In this document: positions 40,260-49,861 of the stretch, in pieces | Layout of the letters: every line of letters starts with the position of its first letter | How positions within the stretch are numbered: the stretch's first letter is position 1 | DNA from: Paramoeba atlantica | Taxonomy: Eukaryota; Discosea | Assembly: GCA_977017575.1 (NCBI GenBank) | Contig: CDRNVI010000053.1 | Location: forward strand, 124,001 to 188,000 | Length of the DNA: 64,000 nt | Direction: 5' to 3' | The notes under the pieces: model-generated | What the model was told of the DNA's origin: nothing | Seen by the model: only the letters and a program-made list of their open reading frames with translations | Database searches by the model: none | Program-made: the position numbers and the translations under genes

Positions 40260-40358
40260 TAGGCTCTTCGTTAAACGCGGTGATTGCTTTCAACTTAGAA
40301 GTCACTCATGCTGCGCGCTACGCGTTGAAAACTACCTCCGCGTTTAACGAAGAGCCTA
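40260..40358 (+). repeat. Palindromic MITE-like element, best-preserved copy
   Basis: The two ends are perfect inverted repeats of 21 bp (40260-40280 and 40338-40358) beginning TAGGCTCTTCG. The 57 bp between them also fold back partly. Sequence after the element up to about 40508 is shared with 4904-5060. The copies at 4817, 35576 and 52729 are degraded versions. Confidence 0.8.
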
Positions 40359-41086
40359 ATAAAGAAAATTCGGCCTGGAAAGCTGAAGAAAAAGGAAAGA
40401 TTATAGCCAAACATAGCCGATTTTCGGATTCAAAATGGGGTGATTTTTGCCTATTTTTGCTCTCAGAGCACTAAATCCGACATTTGCGTGCGGGAAATCA
40501 CTCGTATGACAGGTTCGAAAATTCCGAAATTTTTGGAGTGACCCCCAAAGAAAAGGTAAAAGCACTTTTTCAAAAATGGACTCCTAAAACGTATTTTAAT
40601 AGTTTGAGACCTCAGCTACCATTCTACGACGTTTTTTTCGACAGATTCGCCTCCTACCCCTACTGGAACGGTATCAAAAACGGCCGAAATTTGGGGTAAA
40701 ATTTCGCTATCTTTACCGAAAAATCGAGCTTTTTCACACAAAAAAACTTGTGGGATAAAACTCACGCAAATGTCGCCAAAAAAGAACATTGTTTTTTCTA
40801 AAAAAGTTTGTCCAAAAAACTTATTCTTGTTTTTAAGCACGTACAACGCGACCTGGAAACGAGTATTTGGGCGCTGTATTGGTTTGGATGAGTACTCATC
40901 GAAACGAATTTTTAGTTTTGCGAAAAAATGTACTCATCGAAACGACGGTTAAATTAAAGTAAAATTTGTATTTTTCAAAATTTTCAATTTTTTTAATGTT
41001 TTAAGTCGAGAAAAACAACTTTCTCATTCTAGCTTCCAACTTAAATACGTACACAAGACTTACAAATGAATACAACGACAATGGTC
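40359..41086. other. Intergenic with GAGTACTCATC motifs
   Basis: No supported gene. At 40888-40945 there are two copies of the GAGTACTCATCGAAAC-type motif that builds the foldback element at 43803-44769. Confidence 0.45.
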
Positions 41087-41690
41087 TTACAGATTCTCTA
41101 AGATGCACAGCATCACACCGCCGCCATTGCATCGTAGACTGCCGTTTTCAGCATTGGCTTGCACACGATCTGCCCTTCTGCTCACTTTTCTTCCTAACAC
41201 ATTTTCTTCTCGTTTCAGGCGCTTTTTCGCAACAGAATTCGCACACTCTACAGTGTTCGTGTGAACACCATCTGCCGTGACCCATTGACGGCAGTGGTTT
41301 ACACTTTTCCACTTATAACGTTCACCATGGCGGATGTTGTGTCGCGCCCCATCGGTCCAAATTCTAGCCCCCCCCCGCACGCCAGATCTTCAAAGCGAGG
41401 ACTCAGAGTGCTCGCCTTGCGATCAGGTATTACTTCCATGAATATTTGAGATAATTTGTTCGTTCGAGTAGTCACAGCAATTGTCTGTGCAACTTCTGTA
41501 CCATCATCTCGCACACGTTTTGCACCGTGGGAACCTCGGTGACGTTTCCGCACAGAAAAAAACGTCTCATCACATTGCATGGAATCCACACTGCCTCGAT
41601 TCCTCGATACGCCGGCGAACATGAGCTGAGCATCATACCATCCATTCATTGCCTTAGGGATACTCTGCTCACTTAGGGATACTCTGCTTA
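41087..41690 (-). pseudogene. ISXO2/IS1595-like (Merlin-type) transposase, frameshifted
   Basis: The DDE-type domain of ISXO2-like transposases is readable in two frames. The upstream part (higher coordinates) has QCDETFFSVRKRHRGSHG with the first acid. The downstream part has ARIWTDGARHNI with the second acid, VNHCRQWV, then DGVHTNTVE with the third. The break lies at the run of eight C's at about 41372, so one indel there separates the halves. In eukaryotes this fold occurs in Merlin elements. No terminal repeats could be placed with confidence. The N-terminal zinc-binding part of such proteins is not seen. Confidence 0.8.
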
Positions 41691-41696
41691 CTAAGA

Positions 41697-41822
41697 GTAG
41701 TAAAATATCAAGTATTATTGATTGCGGTGGTTGGAAAACTACCGCTCTACACTCGATTATTGAAAAAAAAGTGAACAAAAACAGTGAAAATATAAAGGGG
41801 AACACAGTAATATAATAGAAGA
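41697..41822 (-). repeat. 110-bp repeat end, solo copy
   Basis: It reads TTGCGGTGGTTGG, then ACTACCGCTCTAC, TCGATTATTGAAAA, GTGAACAAAAACAGTGAAAA and CACAGTAATATAATAGAAGA, the reverse of the end of the mosaic repeats at 5598-5712 and 47178-47281. It lies directly upstream of the ISXO2-like pseudogene. Confidence 0.75.
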
Positions 41823-41967
41823 GGAAGAAAATTTTAACGAAAAATATCCGAGGCGCTCCCAGGCGCTCCCAGGCGCTCCCACCCAGAGTCACCCCTCTTA
41901 GTACACCTCCACTTCGCGCCAGTGACGTGCATAGTGTACGGCGCCTTGTGCGCTGACTTGTAACATA

Positions 41968-43501
41968 CAGGGGGGGGGCACGAAAATTGCTACACCTGCC
42001 AATTTTGGCCTATGCGACCGTTTCGGCTAATTTTTGTTGCATTTTGCAGATCTCAGTGTTAATATCGTGTTGAAACCATTCTGAGTACAAGAGTAGACGG
42101 GGTAGGGTGATTTCTTTGACTCCGAAAACAAGAATTTTATAGTTTTTGCAAATCCTTTTGGCTGCCAAAAAATGTCATATTTAACATTCAGTAGTCAATG
42201 GAGCCACCATTTTTGTCCCGCAGCTCTTGTAATCGAGTTGGGAGGCTGTTTAAAGTATTCAATACTGATTCCCAGCCCTCCTTCAATAGATGATCCTTCG
42301 CCTTAACAATGGCGATCTTTAGCTCAGACCGATTTTTGGGACGAAGGTGCACGTGGATGTAATCATCCATGATTTCCCACAAATTTTCGATTAAGTCCGG
42401 AGACTTTGCCGGCCAATCAATAATGTTTATTTTCCCACTGACCCGAACAGAACGAGATGTTCTGTGACCTGTTGCATTGTCCAGCACGACAATAGCACCA
42501 GGTTTACGGTGAACCCAAGAAAAAAAGCCATGAGGCTTCTTCATCGTTTCTAAGAAAGTAACGTTGGTCACCGTTTCGTTTTCATTGAACACATGAAAAC
42601 ATTCAGGGGGTATTTTCCACTTCATGCTCACTCCCATCCATACATGGACTCCTTTCCCACCATACCATTTATCCATTTGTGGAGGAGCCTCAAGGGGGGG
42701 TCCTCGCGCTTGGCAAGGTAAGTTCTTTTTTTTCCATGGAGGGAGCATCTGAATATTTTTTCGTCCGTCCAAATAATTTGGGACGTTTGACTGCCATTCA
42801 GTCCTTCAAGGTAATCGGCCAACTTTAAACAATTTTCTTTGTGCTGTGGAGTTAGTATTGGTTTGCGGCTGAATACTTTAGTAATGTATCCCATACTTTT
42901 TAAAATCTTTCTTACAGTCTTCAAGCTACACGGCAATACATTTTTTTCAATAGTTCGGAACACCCATTTAAACCCCGGGCAACCAAATGTCTCCGTGTTC
43001 TTTTCGTCCACGAGGCCAGCAAGCATCTGTCGAGACTCGTCAGTATCACAGGTGTTTTCGCGCGTGTACTTCTTTCGCTCTACATCACCCGTTTCTTCAA
43101 AACGCTTAATGTAGCGCGATACAGAAGTGTGTGAACAGTTCATCATTTGAGCTGTCTCGCGCAAAGAGGCCCCTTGGTCCACCTCGTGAGCGCAAACCAC
43201 CCTAGTGGCATAAGATGTTTGCTCCGGCGAAAGCTGGCGACGATTTAGACGGGATCTTTTCCCCATTTTCGACAAAAAACAGATCAAAAAGACAAAAAAG
43301 GGACTTTTTCTTGTATTTTTGCATTTTTTGGGGGTGAATTTTTTGTATTTTTTGTACCAAAATTATTTTTTTCGGAAAATCGAAAATTTGTTGGTTTCAA
43401 CACGATATTAACACTGAGATCTGCAAAATGCAACAAAAATTAACCAAAACGGGCGCATAGGCCAAAATTGGCAGGTGAAACAGTTTTCGTGCCCCCTCCT
43501 G
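41968..43501 (-). mobile_element. Tc1/mariner DNA transposon with complete ends
   Basis: Terminal inverted repeats of about 110 bp begin CAGGGGGGGGGCACG and are flanked by TA at 41966-41967 and 43502-43503, the standard Tc1/mariner target duplication. Total length is 1534 bp. The transposase lies on the minus strand and is broken, so this copy is probably inactive. Relatives in the window are a solo end at 16773-16886 and a deletion derivative at 50185-50914. Confidence 0.88.
42188..43266 (-). pseudogene. Tc1/mariner transposase, two frames
   Basis: The N-terminal helix-turn-helix region reads GASLRETAQMMNCSHTSVSR. Catalytic motifs follow: QIIWTDEKIF (first Asp), VVLDNATGHRT (second Asp) and DWPAKSPDLIENLW (third acid). 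In the last motif the usual NP between DL and IENLW is missing. The frame breaks at the seven-G run near 42694. Comparison with the relative at about 50545 shows a 2-bp deletion here: that copy reads CCCCTCTTGAG, this one CCCCCTTGAG. The chosen start is ATG at 43266 (MGKRSRLNRR). Confidence 0.85.
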
Positions 43502-43802
43502 TATAACCTTCTGCACCACCAAATTGTGATTCCTTAACCACTCCCTACATTTTGATTCGCTCCAGAGAGAAACTTTGCTTAATGTAAGATTTGCTCGGCA
43601 AGAGAAATCACTACATCCTTTACAGGGCATGTGATGAAGAATATTAAAAGTCGGAATTTAAGAAAAAGTCGGAAAAATAAACGAAAAATGAAAATACGTA
43701 TTATTATGAAAAAAAAGCACAAACTTTGTTTTTGGGGAGTTTTTTTTGTCTTTTTCAAAAATGCGAATTTTGCTCTAATTTCACCGAAACGACCGTAGAG
43801 AT

Positions 43803-44769
43803 CCTTTCGATGAGTAGTCATTCAAACTACCATTATCTCCTAGGGGGTTGTGGTAGTTTCAATGAGTACTCATCCAAACTACTATCACCGCCCTCCGACG
43901 AAAATGGAAGTACTCATCGAAATCGCGTTGTAATGGTAGTTTGGATGAGTACTCATCGAAACGACCTCTACACGTGGTACTTTGGATGAGTACTCATCGC
44001 AACGACCTCTGCACATGGTACTTTGGATGAGTACTCATTGAAACGACCTCTGCGCATGGTACTTTGGATGAGTACTTTTCACTCTATTAGTTTACATGTC
44101 TGGAGGGTTGTGTATTTTTTTCCTATATTGCATCACCTAGTTTACCTGTCTGGAGGCAAAGCCCAACTGTGAGCGAAGCCCACGTCTAGAGGCAGAAGCC
44201 CCCGTTTGCGAGCAAGGCCCAACTGTGAGCGTAGCCCTGGGACAGAATTAACTTTTTTTGCGACCCGCGCGCTCCAGCGCGGAAGTCTGCCACTCCCGCA
44301 GGATTGCGTATTTTTGTCCTATATTGCATCACCTAGTTTACCTGTCTGGAGGCAAAGCCCAAGAAGATTCAGTTTCTGTATTTCTCAGCACCCTACTCGT
44401 TTCGCAGAAAATGAATGCTGACTACGGATCCGCCACGGAAGAAAATACTCATCCAAAGTACCATGTGCAGAGGTCGTTTCAATGAGTACTCATCCAAAGT
44501 ACCATGTGCAGAGGTCGTTTCAATGAGTACTCATCCAAAGTACCATGTAAAGAGGTCGTTGCGATGAGTACTCGTCCAAACTACCATGTGAAGAGGTCGT
44601 TTCGATGAGTACTCATCCAAACTACCATTACAACGCGATTTCGATGAGTACTTCCATTTTCGTCGGAGGGCGGTGATAGTAGTTTGGATGAGTACTCATC
44701 GAAACTACCACAACCGCCTAGGAGGTAATAGTAGTTTGGATGAGTACTCATCGGAACTACCACGATCCC
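43803..44769. mobile_element. Foldback element with arms of GAGTACTCATC repeats
   Basis: Left arm 43803-44075 and right arm 44440-44769 are near-perfect reverse complements over about 270 bp. Each arm is itself an array of roughly 45-bp units around GGATGAGTACTCATCGAAAC and ACGACCTCTGCACATGGTAC. The 364-bp spacer contains two direct copies of a block with TATTGCATCACCTAGTTTAC and GTCTGGAGGCAAAGCCC, shared with 15205-16350. No gene is present. This is the structure of a foldback transposon. Confidence 0.8.
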
Positions 44770-45240
44770 AGTAATTGGCAACAATACACTCGTATATTAT
44801 TACAGTAATATGGTATATGGACTGCGAGGGGTGCGCAACTTTTCTTTGTTTGGTTGAAATAGTATCCATTGCCGACATTACGGACGAAAACGACCGAAAT
44901 TGGATCACTCTTCACTAATTTGGAACTGTTGCACCATTTTTAAAATTGGAGAAACACGCGGTTTATATAGAATTAATGTACAGAAACAGAATTCATCATA
45001 AAAAAGGGGCGGAAAAAAGTTCAGATAAACTTCTTTTACCAGAAATGAGAAAATTGCGAATATTGGTTCAGTTTTACCGAATTTTGACTCCCGAATAATT
45101 TCGTGCCACCCCCTGTATGCACATGTGTATTTCTATTAGGTGCATATTTTTGTATGTACCTGCTTTTTTGATCCATCGTATGTATACTCCTGTACGCTTT
45201 CTCATACTCTAACTGTAAACGAAACTACAAAACATTAGCT
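44770..45240. other. Intergenic, nothing recognised
   Basis: Spacer before the hydratase gene. It ends a C-rich repeat-like stretch near 45105-45120 (GTGCCACCCCCTGTATG), similar to the Tc1 end motif but too short to call. Confidence 0.4.
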
Positions 45241-46434
45241 ATGACACGCAGAAACGTCATAGGAATGAGAGAATTTCAAGGCTTTCTGCGACCTGCTGTT
45301 CGAAATCTGTATGCCTACAATGTACGCCATGATTCCGCAACGTGCTCTCTTGATCCCGCGCTAGATAAACAAGCAAGCAATAAAATTGAGAAAGAGAAAT
45401 CCCCTGCTGCAGAAACGTCGTTTTTAGCAAACACACATGACAGAGTTAACGTGCCTCATCGTGAATTTATGTGCGTTTCAGATATTCACGTTGTAGAATA
45501 CATCAAACACTTACAACGAATCAGCCCTCATCGTCCCCCTGTTTCAGACAAAGGCAGCATTACAAGTGAGAAACTGGTTTCTGGTCTAAAAGGCCTTTCA
45601 AACACAAAGGAGAAAGACGACCTTGCTCCCTTACAAGAGATTCTACCAGGAGTTGTTGAAGGGTTGGAGACGAGTTATCGTTTTCAGGAGCGCGTTATAA
45701 TACTACAGAAGCAGCGTGGGGTGGAGGTTGCTGCTTGGAGAACCTCAGCCGTAACTCGCATCAATCAGAAGCAATGGGATGTAAACGAACCGCTTCATGC
45801 ACCCGTGTTTGCAACCTGTGCCTACAAGGAAGGTGACGACATGTCTATCGGACAACATCGCATACAAACTTGTGAATTGGCATTTGCTTTTCGTATTGCG
45901 AAACGTATAGATTTAGATTTCCTATTTAAAAGTGATTCGGAGCCGAAAGTAGCAGAAAGGGGCGTACGGAGGTCGAAAGTAGATTCTTTTCCGAAAGTAC
46001 AAACTTCTATACTTTTGGATCACGTAGACTATTTTTATCCGGCTCTGGATTTCTCCGGAACTCGTTTTCCTCACCGAGCACCGCATGGAGTTGCCTTCGT
46101 CGCGGATATGAGTGGCGTCGCCGCAGTGGCTCTGGGCCTTGCAGTGCCTGCTGAAAAATGGAAGGATCATGACATGTCAACCTACCCCTGCGTTCTGTTT
46201 CTTGAAGATGAGCCCATTCAGACAGGAAGGGGGGACAACGTACTTGGAAATCCACTTAACAGCATTTTACATCTGGCAACAAATTTTTATTATATGCGGG
46301 ATAAGCGCTATCTAGAACCAGGTAACGTTGTACTGACAGGCGGGTGCGGACAGCAGGCTAACATCATTCGTACGGGGAAGCTTACAGCACACTTCGGGCC
46401 TTTAGGTAAAGTAAGTGTCACAATGGTGCCGTAA
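45241..46434 (+). CDS. 2-keto-4-pentenoate hydratase-like protein (FAH fold), with N-terminal extension
   Basis: Members of this family (MhpD and related decarboxylases) hydrate or decarboxylate dienoates in aromatic-ring breakdown. The C-terminal 260 residues fit. Visible blocks are TSAVTRI, a CELAFAF segment, HVDYFYPALDFSGTRF, then GNPLNSILHLA near residue 336 and GNVVLTGGCGQ near residue 361, ending LGKVSVTM. The family's metal site normally uses an E-x-E pair and a third Glu. Here the pair reads T-C-E and the third site reads PALD, so one ligand is lost and one is Asp; activity may differ. The first 130 residues are extra compared with bacterial enzymes (397 against about 270), and the Arg-rich, acid-poor first 40 residues could be a mitochondrial targeting signal. 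The stop is TAA. Confidence 0.75.
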   Translation: MTRRNVIGMREFQGFLRPAVRNLYAYNVRHDSATCSLDPALDKQASNKIEKEKSPAAETSFLANTHDRVNVPHREFMCVSDIHVVEYIKHLQRISPHRPPVSDKGSITSEKLVSGLKGLSNTKEKDDLAPLQEILPGVVEGLETSYRFQERVIILQKQRGVEVAAWRTSAVTRINQKQWDVNEPLHAPVFATCAYKEGDDMSIGQHRIQTCELAFAFRIAKRIDLDFLFKSDSEPKVAERGVRRSKVDSFPKVQTSILLDHVDYFYPALDFSGTRFPHRAPHGVAFVADMSGVAAVALGLAVPAEKWKDHDMSTYPCVLFLEDEPIQTGRGDNVLGNPLNSILHLATNFYYMRDKRYLEPGNVVLTGGCGQQANIIRTGKLTAHFGPLGKVSVTMVP

Positions 46435-46689
46435 CGTTTCAGTGATATACATAAGTGAAATGTAAGTCTGTATGAAGTATAAATTATGGAACCAACATAT
46501 GAATGACATTTAGTAGAAAGTGTTTCAGGATGAATACGTAGACTGTTGATCGGATTCGAAGGGAACATACATGCGATGACCAAAGTAAAGGACTATTGCA
46601 GAATTGCTCCTCTCATTAATTTCTATAAGTGAGGGGCTGCGGGTATGATCTCGCATGCTCTCGCGTGATTTAACATTTCGGGTAAAAAT

Positions 46690-47281
46690 GGGGTCATTTT
46701 TACGTATGCCAAAAAGACCCCGTGGGGTTCCAAAAATATATTTTCACTTTTTTTGTTCAAAAAGGTCATTTAGGAGGCATACCACGGCTCGAAGAAGGGA
46801 TATCTGGCGAAAACAACTGCGGAGAAAGCTAGTATAGGTCCCAAACTATCAAAATACAATAGGGGAAATATATTTTTGTAAATGTTTTTATAAAAATATG
46901 TTTTTTGCCATTTTTTTCGCCAAGTTTAAATTTTTTTTCAAAACTTTTTTTCGAAAAAATTCGAACTCGGCGGACCCGTCCTGCGGATACGCAGGGGGGT
47001 CACCCCCGGGTAGGGGGGTGGAAAATGCGCGCCAAGACCCCGGCTACCCTTTCTGCGGTATTTTTTCGAAAACTAATTTTTTCGAAAAAATTTGCTCCAC
47101 CATGACCCCCCTTGGACCCCCCATTTTTTTCAATTTTTTTTTCTATTTTGGACCACCGGAGCCCCCTTTTATATTTTTTTCCTTTATTATACTACTGTGT
47201 TCCTCTTTATATTTTCACTGTTTTTGTTCACTTGTTTTTCAATAATCGAGGGTAGAGCGGTAGTTTTACAACCACCGCAAT
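46690..47281 (+). repeat. 600-bp mosaic repeat, copy 2
   Basis: It parallels 5117-5712 block by block and ends in the same 110-bp segment finishing ACCACCGCAA. Downstream to 47420 a C-rich imperfect duplication (CCCCCTGGA units and the TTTTTTTCAATTTT block) repeats part of it again. Confidence 0.8.
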
Positions 47282-47715
47282 AATAGAGGGTAGAGGAATC
47301 CCCCTGGAAGAGGAATCCCCCCTGGACCCCCCCCTGGACCCCCCATTTTTTTCAATTTTTTTTTCAGTTTTGGATCCCCGGAGCCCCTTTTTATATTTTT
47401 TTCTTATATGAGGGGGGGGCACGCGTCTGTGGTGATCGGCAGAATATGGCAGAAATGGGCAATAATCTGCTGTTAATGAGCACTGGCGGAGAAAAAAAGT
47501 CCCATGTAGAAAAACCTCTGTCGGCGCAAAAGCTCTGTTGTCGGCGCAAAACCTCTGTTCCTTGTGCATGACATCCAGCATGTAATTTGTGCTAAAAAAA
47601 TGTTCTTTGATAAAATTGAATATAATATGTGTTGGATGTGCGTTCAAAAGTCCTACTGTGTGCCTTATTTTGATTGCAGTTCGAGAGTTTACTACATCAC
47701 ATAACATATACATTC

Positions 47716-48495
47716 TTAACTTGCTTTCATGACTCCTACTTGTCCTTCTTTCTTTAAGTAATTAAATTTTTCTCCTGCTTCTACAGTCGACGGCGACGCT
47801 TGAGGTCCTGCCGGTCTTCCGCGTTTCTTGGTGGTGCGGGGGGAAGGCGCAGTGGTCGCCGTTTGAAAGACAACTGGTGGCTGGATCGGGACCTTCATAC
47901 TCACGGGAATAGGAGGCCGAGGCAAATAAAGTGGGTCCGAGGGGGTAATTGACGATGAATGCACAGCATGGACTGTAGTACCCCCCGTGACATCATCCAC
48001 CTCGGAATCCTGCACCGGTGCCCTTCGATTGACTCGGACGTTGTGGCCTGCGAGATAAGCCCATACGCGGCTGGCAAATGATTTGCACTCGCCGTCGGGA
48101 TCAACTGAATTAAAGCCGTGTTGTGACCCAACAACTGCTCGTAATTCAGTTCCGGCTTCGCCGATGAAACCGTCGCGCACATGTTCTGCTCCAAGCCACC
48201 CACCACGATACGTGATGAGGTCAAGGATTAACTTTGCAACCCCTTCCTCGCGAAGCGTCACCCCGCATACAACGTAGTCGTCGTAGATTGCTACGGCACT
48301 CAAACAACGATTTACCACGCGGTCAATAGCACTGGGATCGCCTTGTGCAAGCACGAGTCGGCCACGAATAATTCGATACTGCTTTAGAGGTTTGTCTATT
48401 GCAGCTTTCCACTTCGCTACGTACCTCTCCAGGACGCTCAATTTTTCAGAACCTTGATCCTGAACGCCTGAAGTTTGAACGGCGACGTCAGGCAT
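47716..48495 (-). CDS. Unrecognised 259-residue protein with an AT-hook
   Basis: I do not recognise the family. The product starts MPDVAVQTSG with an ordinary ATG. The first 150 residues look globular and contain SVLERYVAKWKAA, then DDYVVCGVTLREEGVAKLILDLI and RVWAYLAGH, written here in parts. The region 170-235 is rich in Pro, Ser and Thr. The segment TTKKRGRPAGP near residue 225 is a classic AT-hook core (RGRP) for minor-groove binding. It is the only apparently intact minus-strand gene. It sits between two direct copies of the 110-bp repeat end (47178-47281 and 48650-48737), amid transposon debris, so a transposon-borne DNA-binding protein is the simplest guess. Confidence 0.5.
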   Translation of the reverse strand: MPDVAVQTSGVQDQGSEKLSVLERYVAKWKAAIDKPLKQYRIIRGRLVLAQGDPSAIDRVVNRCLSAVAIYDDYVVCGVTLREEGVAKLILDLITYRGGWLGAEHVRDGFIGEAGTELRAVVGSQHGFNSVDPDGECKSFASRVWAYLAGHNVRVNRRAPVQDSEVDDVTGGTTVHAVHSSSITPSDPLYLPRPPIPVSMKVPIQPPVVFQTATTAPSPRTTKKRGRPAGPQASPSTVEAGEKFNYLKKEGQVGVMKAS

Positions 48496-48649
48496 AGGAA
48501 GGGTGTAAGCGGGGTGTAAAAATAGTAAACCCGAAGACTTAATGTAAGATAAAAAATAATTCAGTATGAGTCACTAGAATAAATGGAAACAATATTTCAG
48601 GTAGCCACATTATTGTATTAACTTCCATTACTTTCTTAACTTTACCATT

Positions 48650-48737
48650 ACTGTGTTCCTCTTTATATTTTCACTGTTTTTGTTCACTTTTTTTCCTTAA
48701 TCGAGAGTAGAGCGCTAGTTTTACAACCACCGCAATT
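48650..48737 (+). repeat. 110-bp repeat end, solo copy
   Basis: ACTGTGTTCCTCTTTATATT, then TTTTTGTTCACTTTTTTT, AGAGTAGAGCG and ACAACCACCGCAA match the ends of the mosaic repeats. It has the same orientation as the copy at 47178-47281, so the two form a direct pair 1.4 kb apart. Confidence 0.75.
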
Positions 48738-48894
48738 AATTCTTGTAAACAATAGATGAATGTTAATAATAGATGAAATAATACCATTGTTAATAATACA
48801 CGGTAGATGGTTGTTAATAATAGACGAACCCCCTCCCCCCTTTAAAGGAAAATGTACCAACAAGGTACATAAGCTTTGAATCCGTAATACAGCC

Positions 48895-49220
48895 TTGAAT
48901 CCTAATATAAATTAGGAGGTTTCTGAAGGCCTCCTTGACCTCCTTGTGGCGGTAGGCCTGGGTTTTCCCCTTCACCTTTTTGCACTCAAGTGCGTGCACG
49001 CAAAGCTCCTCATTTCTGAGGGTTGCGCCACAAACGCACTGAAGCTCCGGACTTCGTGGTCGGGGCGACCAGGTACCGGAGGGGGTTCCACTGCGGGTCC
49101 CGCATGTAATACTCTGGTCGGTTGGGCCACAATTCGGAAAAAAATACGCGAAAAAGAAATCTTTCCAGCAAACTTGTTCGTCAAGGCTACGGTCGTCAGC
49201 ACCAGGTTCACCCACTTTTG
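48895..49220 (-). pseudogene. LINE fragment (zinc-finger and endonuclease linker region)
   Basis: The minus-strand frame contains ELQCVCGATLRNEELCVHALECKK and YRHKEVKEAFRNLL in order, nearly the same as 52030-52165 on the plus strand. The CxC..H..C cluster is the zinc-binding motif ahead of the restriction-like endonuclease in such elements. Both ends are lost. Confidence 0.75.
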
Positions 49221-49305
49221 AAAATTCATGAAATAAATTTTATATAAGGAGGGGGCAGAAACGGCTCAGTTATTAAGAGACGCACTCGTTTGTGTAACGA
49301 AAGGT

Positions 49306-49485
49306 ATGGCCAGCTTCTTTAATGAGACATCTCATTTTCGACGTCTGACTGACGCTGGGCAGCAGTACTTTTGGTTAAATTTTTGGAAGTGGCCAAACAT
49401 CTCTCTTCGTCGAGTAAATGGGTGCACCCAGCATCTTGCTACCAACGTTGAAGAGCGCATACGCAATTGGCAAGACATGTTATCG
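49306..49485. other. Unassigned sequence before the minisatellite
   Basis: An open frame starts MASFFNETSHFRR here and runs into the minisatellite that follows. It has no recognisable domain, and most of its length is repeat-encoded, so it is not called as a gene. Confidence 0.35.
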
Positions 49486-49765
49486 TTGAGTGGGGTTGAA
49501 AGTTACTGTCATGTGGATTGGAGAGAGAGTGGAGTCGAAGGTTGCTGTCGTGTGAAGGGGAGAGAGAGCGGGGTTGAAGGTTACTGTCGTGCAGAAGGGA
49601 GAGAGAGCGAGGTTAAAGGTTACTGTCGTGTGGAGGAGAGAGAGAAAGAGAGTGGGGTTGAAGGTTACTGTGATGTGAAGGGGAGAGAGAGGCTGCTCGT
49701 AATCTTCTTCTTCTTCGGAGAATCATGAAGCGGGATAATCTAAAAATATTAAAAAAATGGAAGTA
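49480..49765 (+). repeat. 40-bp minisatellite with unique tail, copy 2
   Basis: Five to six units around GGGGTTGAAGGTTACTGTCG and GGAGAGAGAG are followed by the same tail as at 35200-35280 (CGTAATCTTCTTC, then GCGGGATAATCTAAAAATAT). Confidence 0.8.
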
Positions 49766-49861
49766 GAGCTTGGCTAGCCCCCGCTCGGGAAGCAGTCACG
49801 CGCACTTCCTGTAGGAGAGACGGTCGGACGCCAATCCTCTCAATGCAGCGTGGTATTCTTT

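Noticed and set aside
49306-49728. 140-residue open frame with repeated ESGVEGYCR segments
   Set aside because: Most of it is translated minisatellite. The same minisatellite elsewhere is not in frame.
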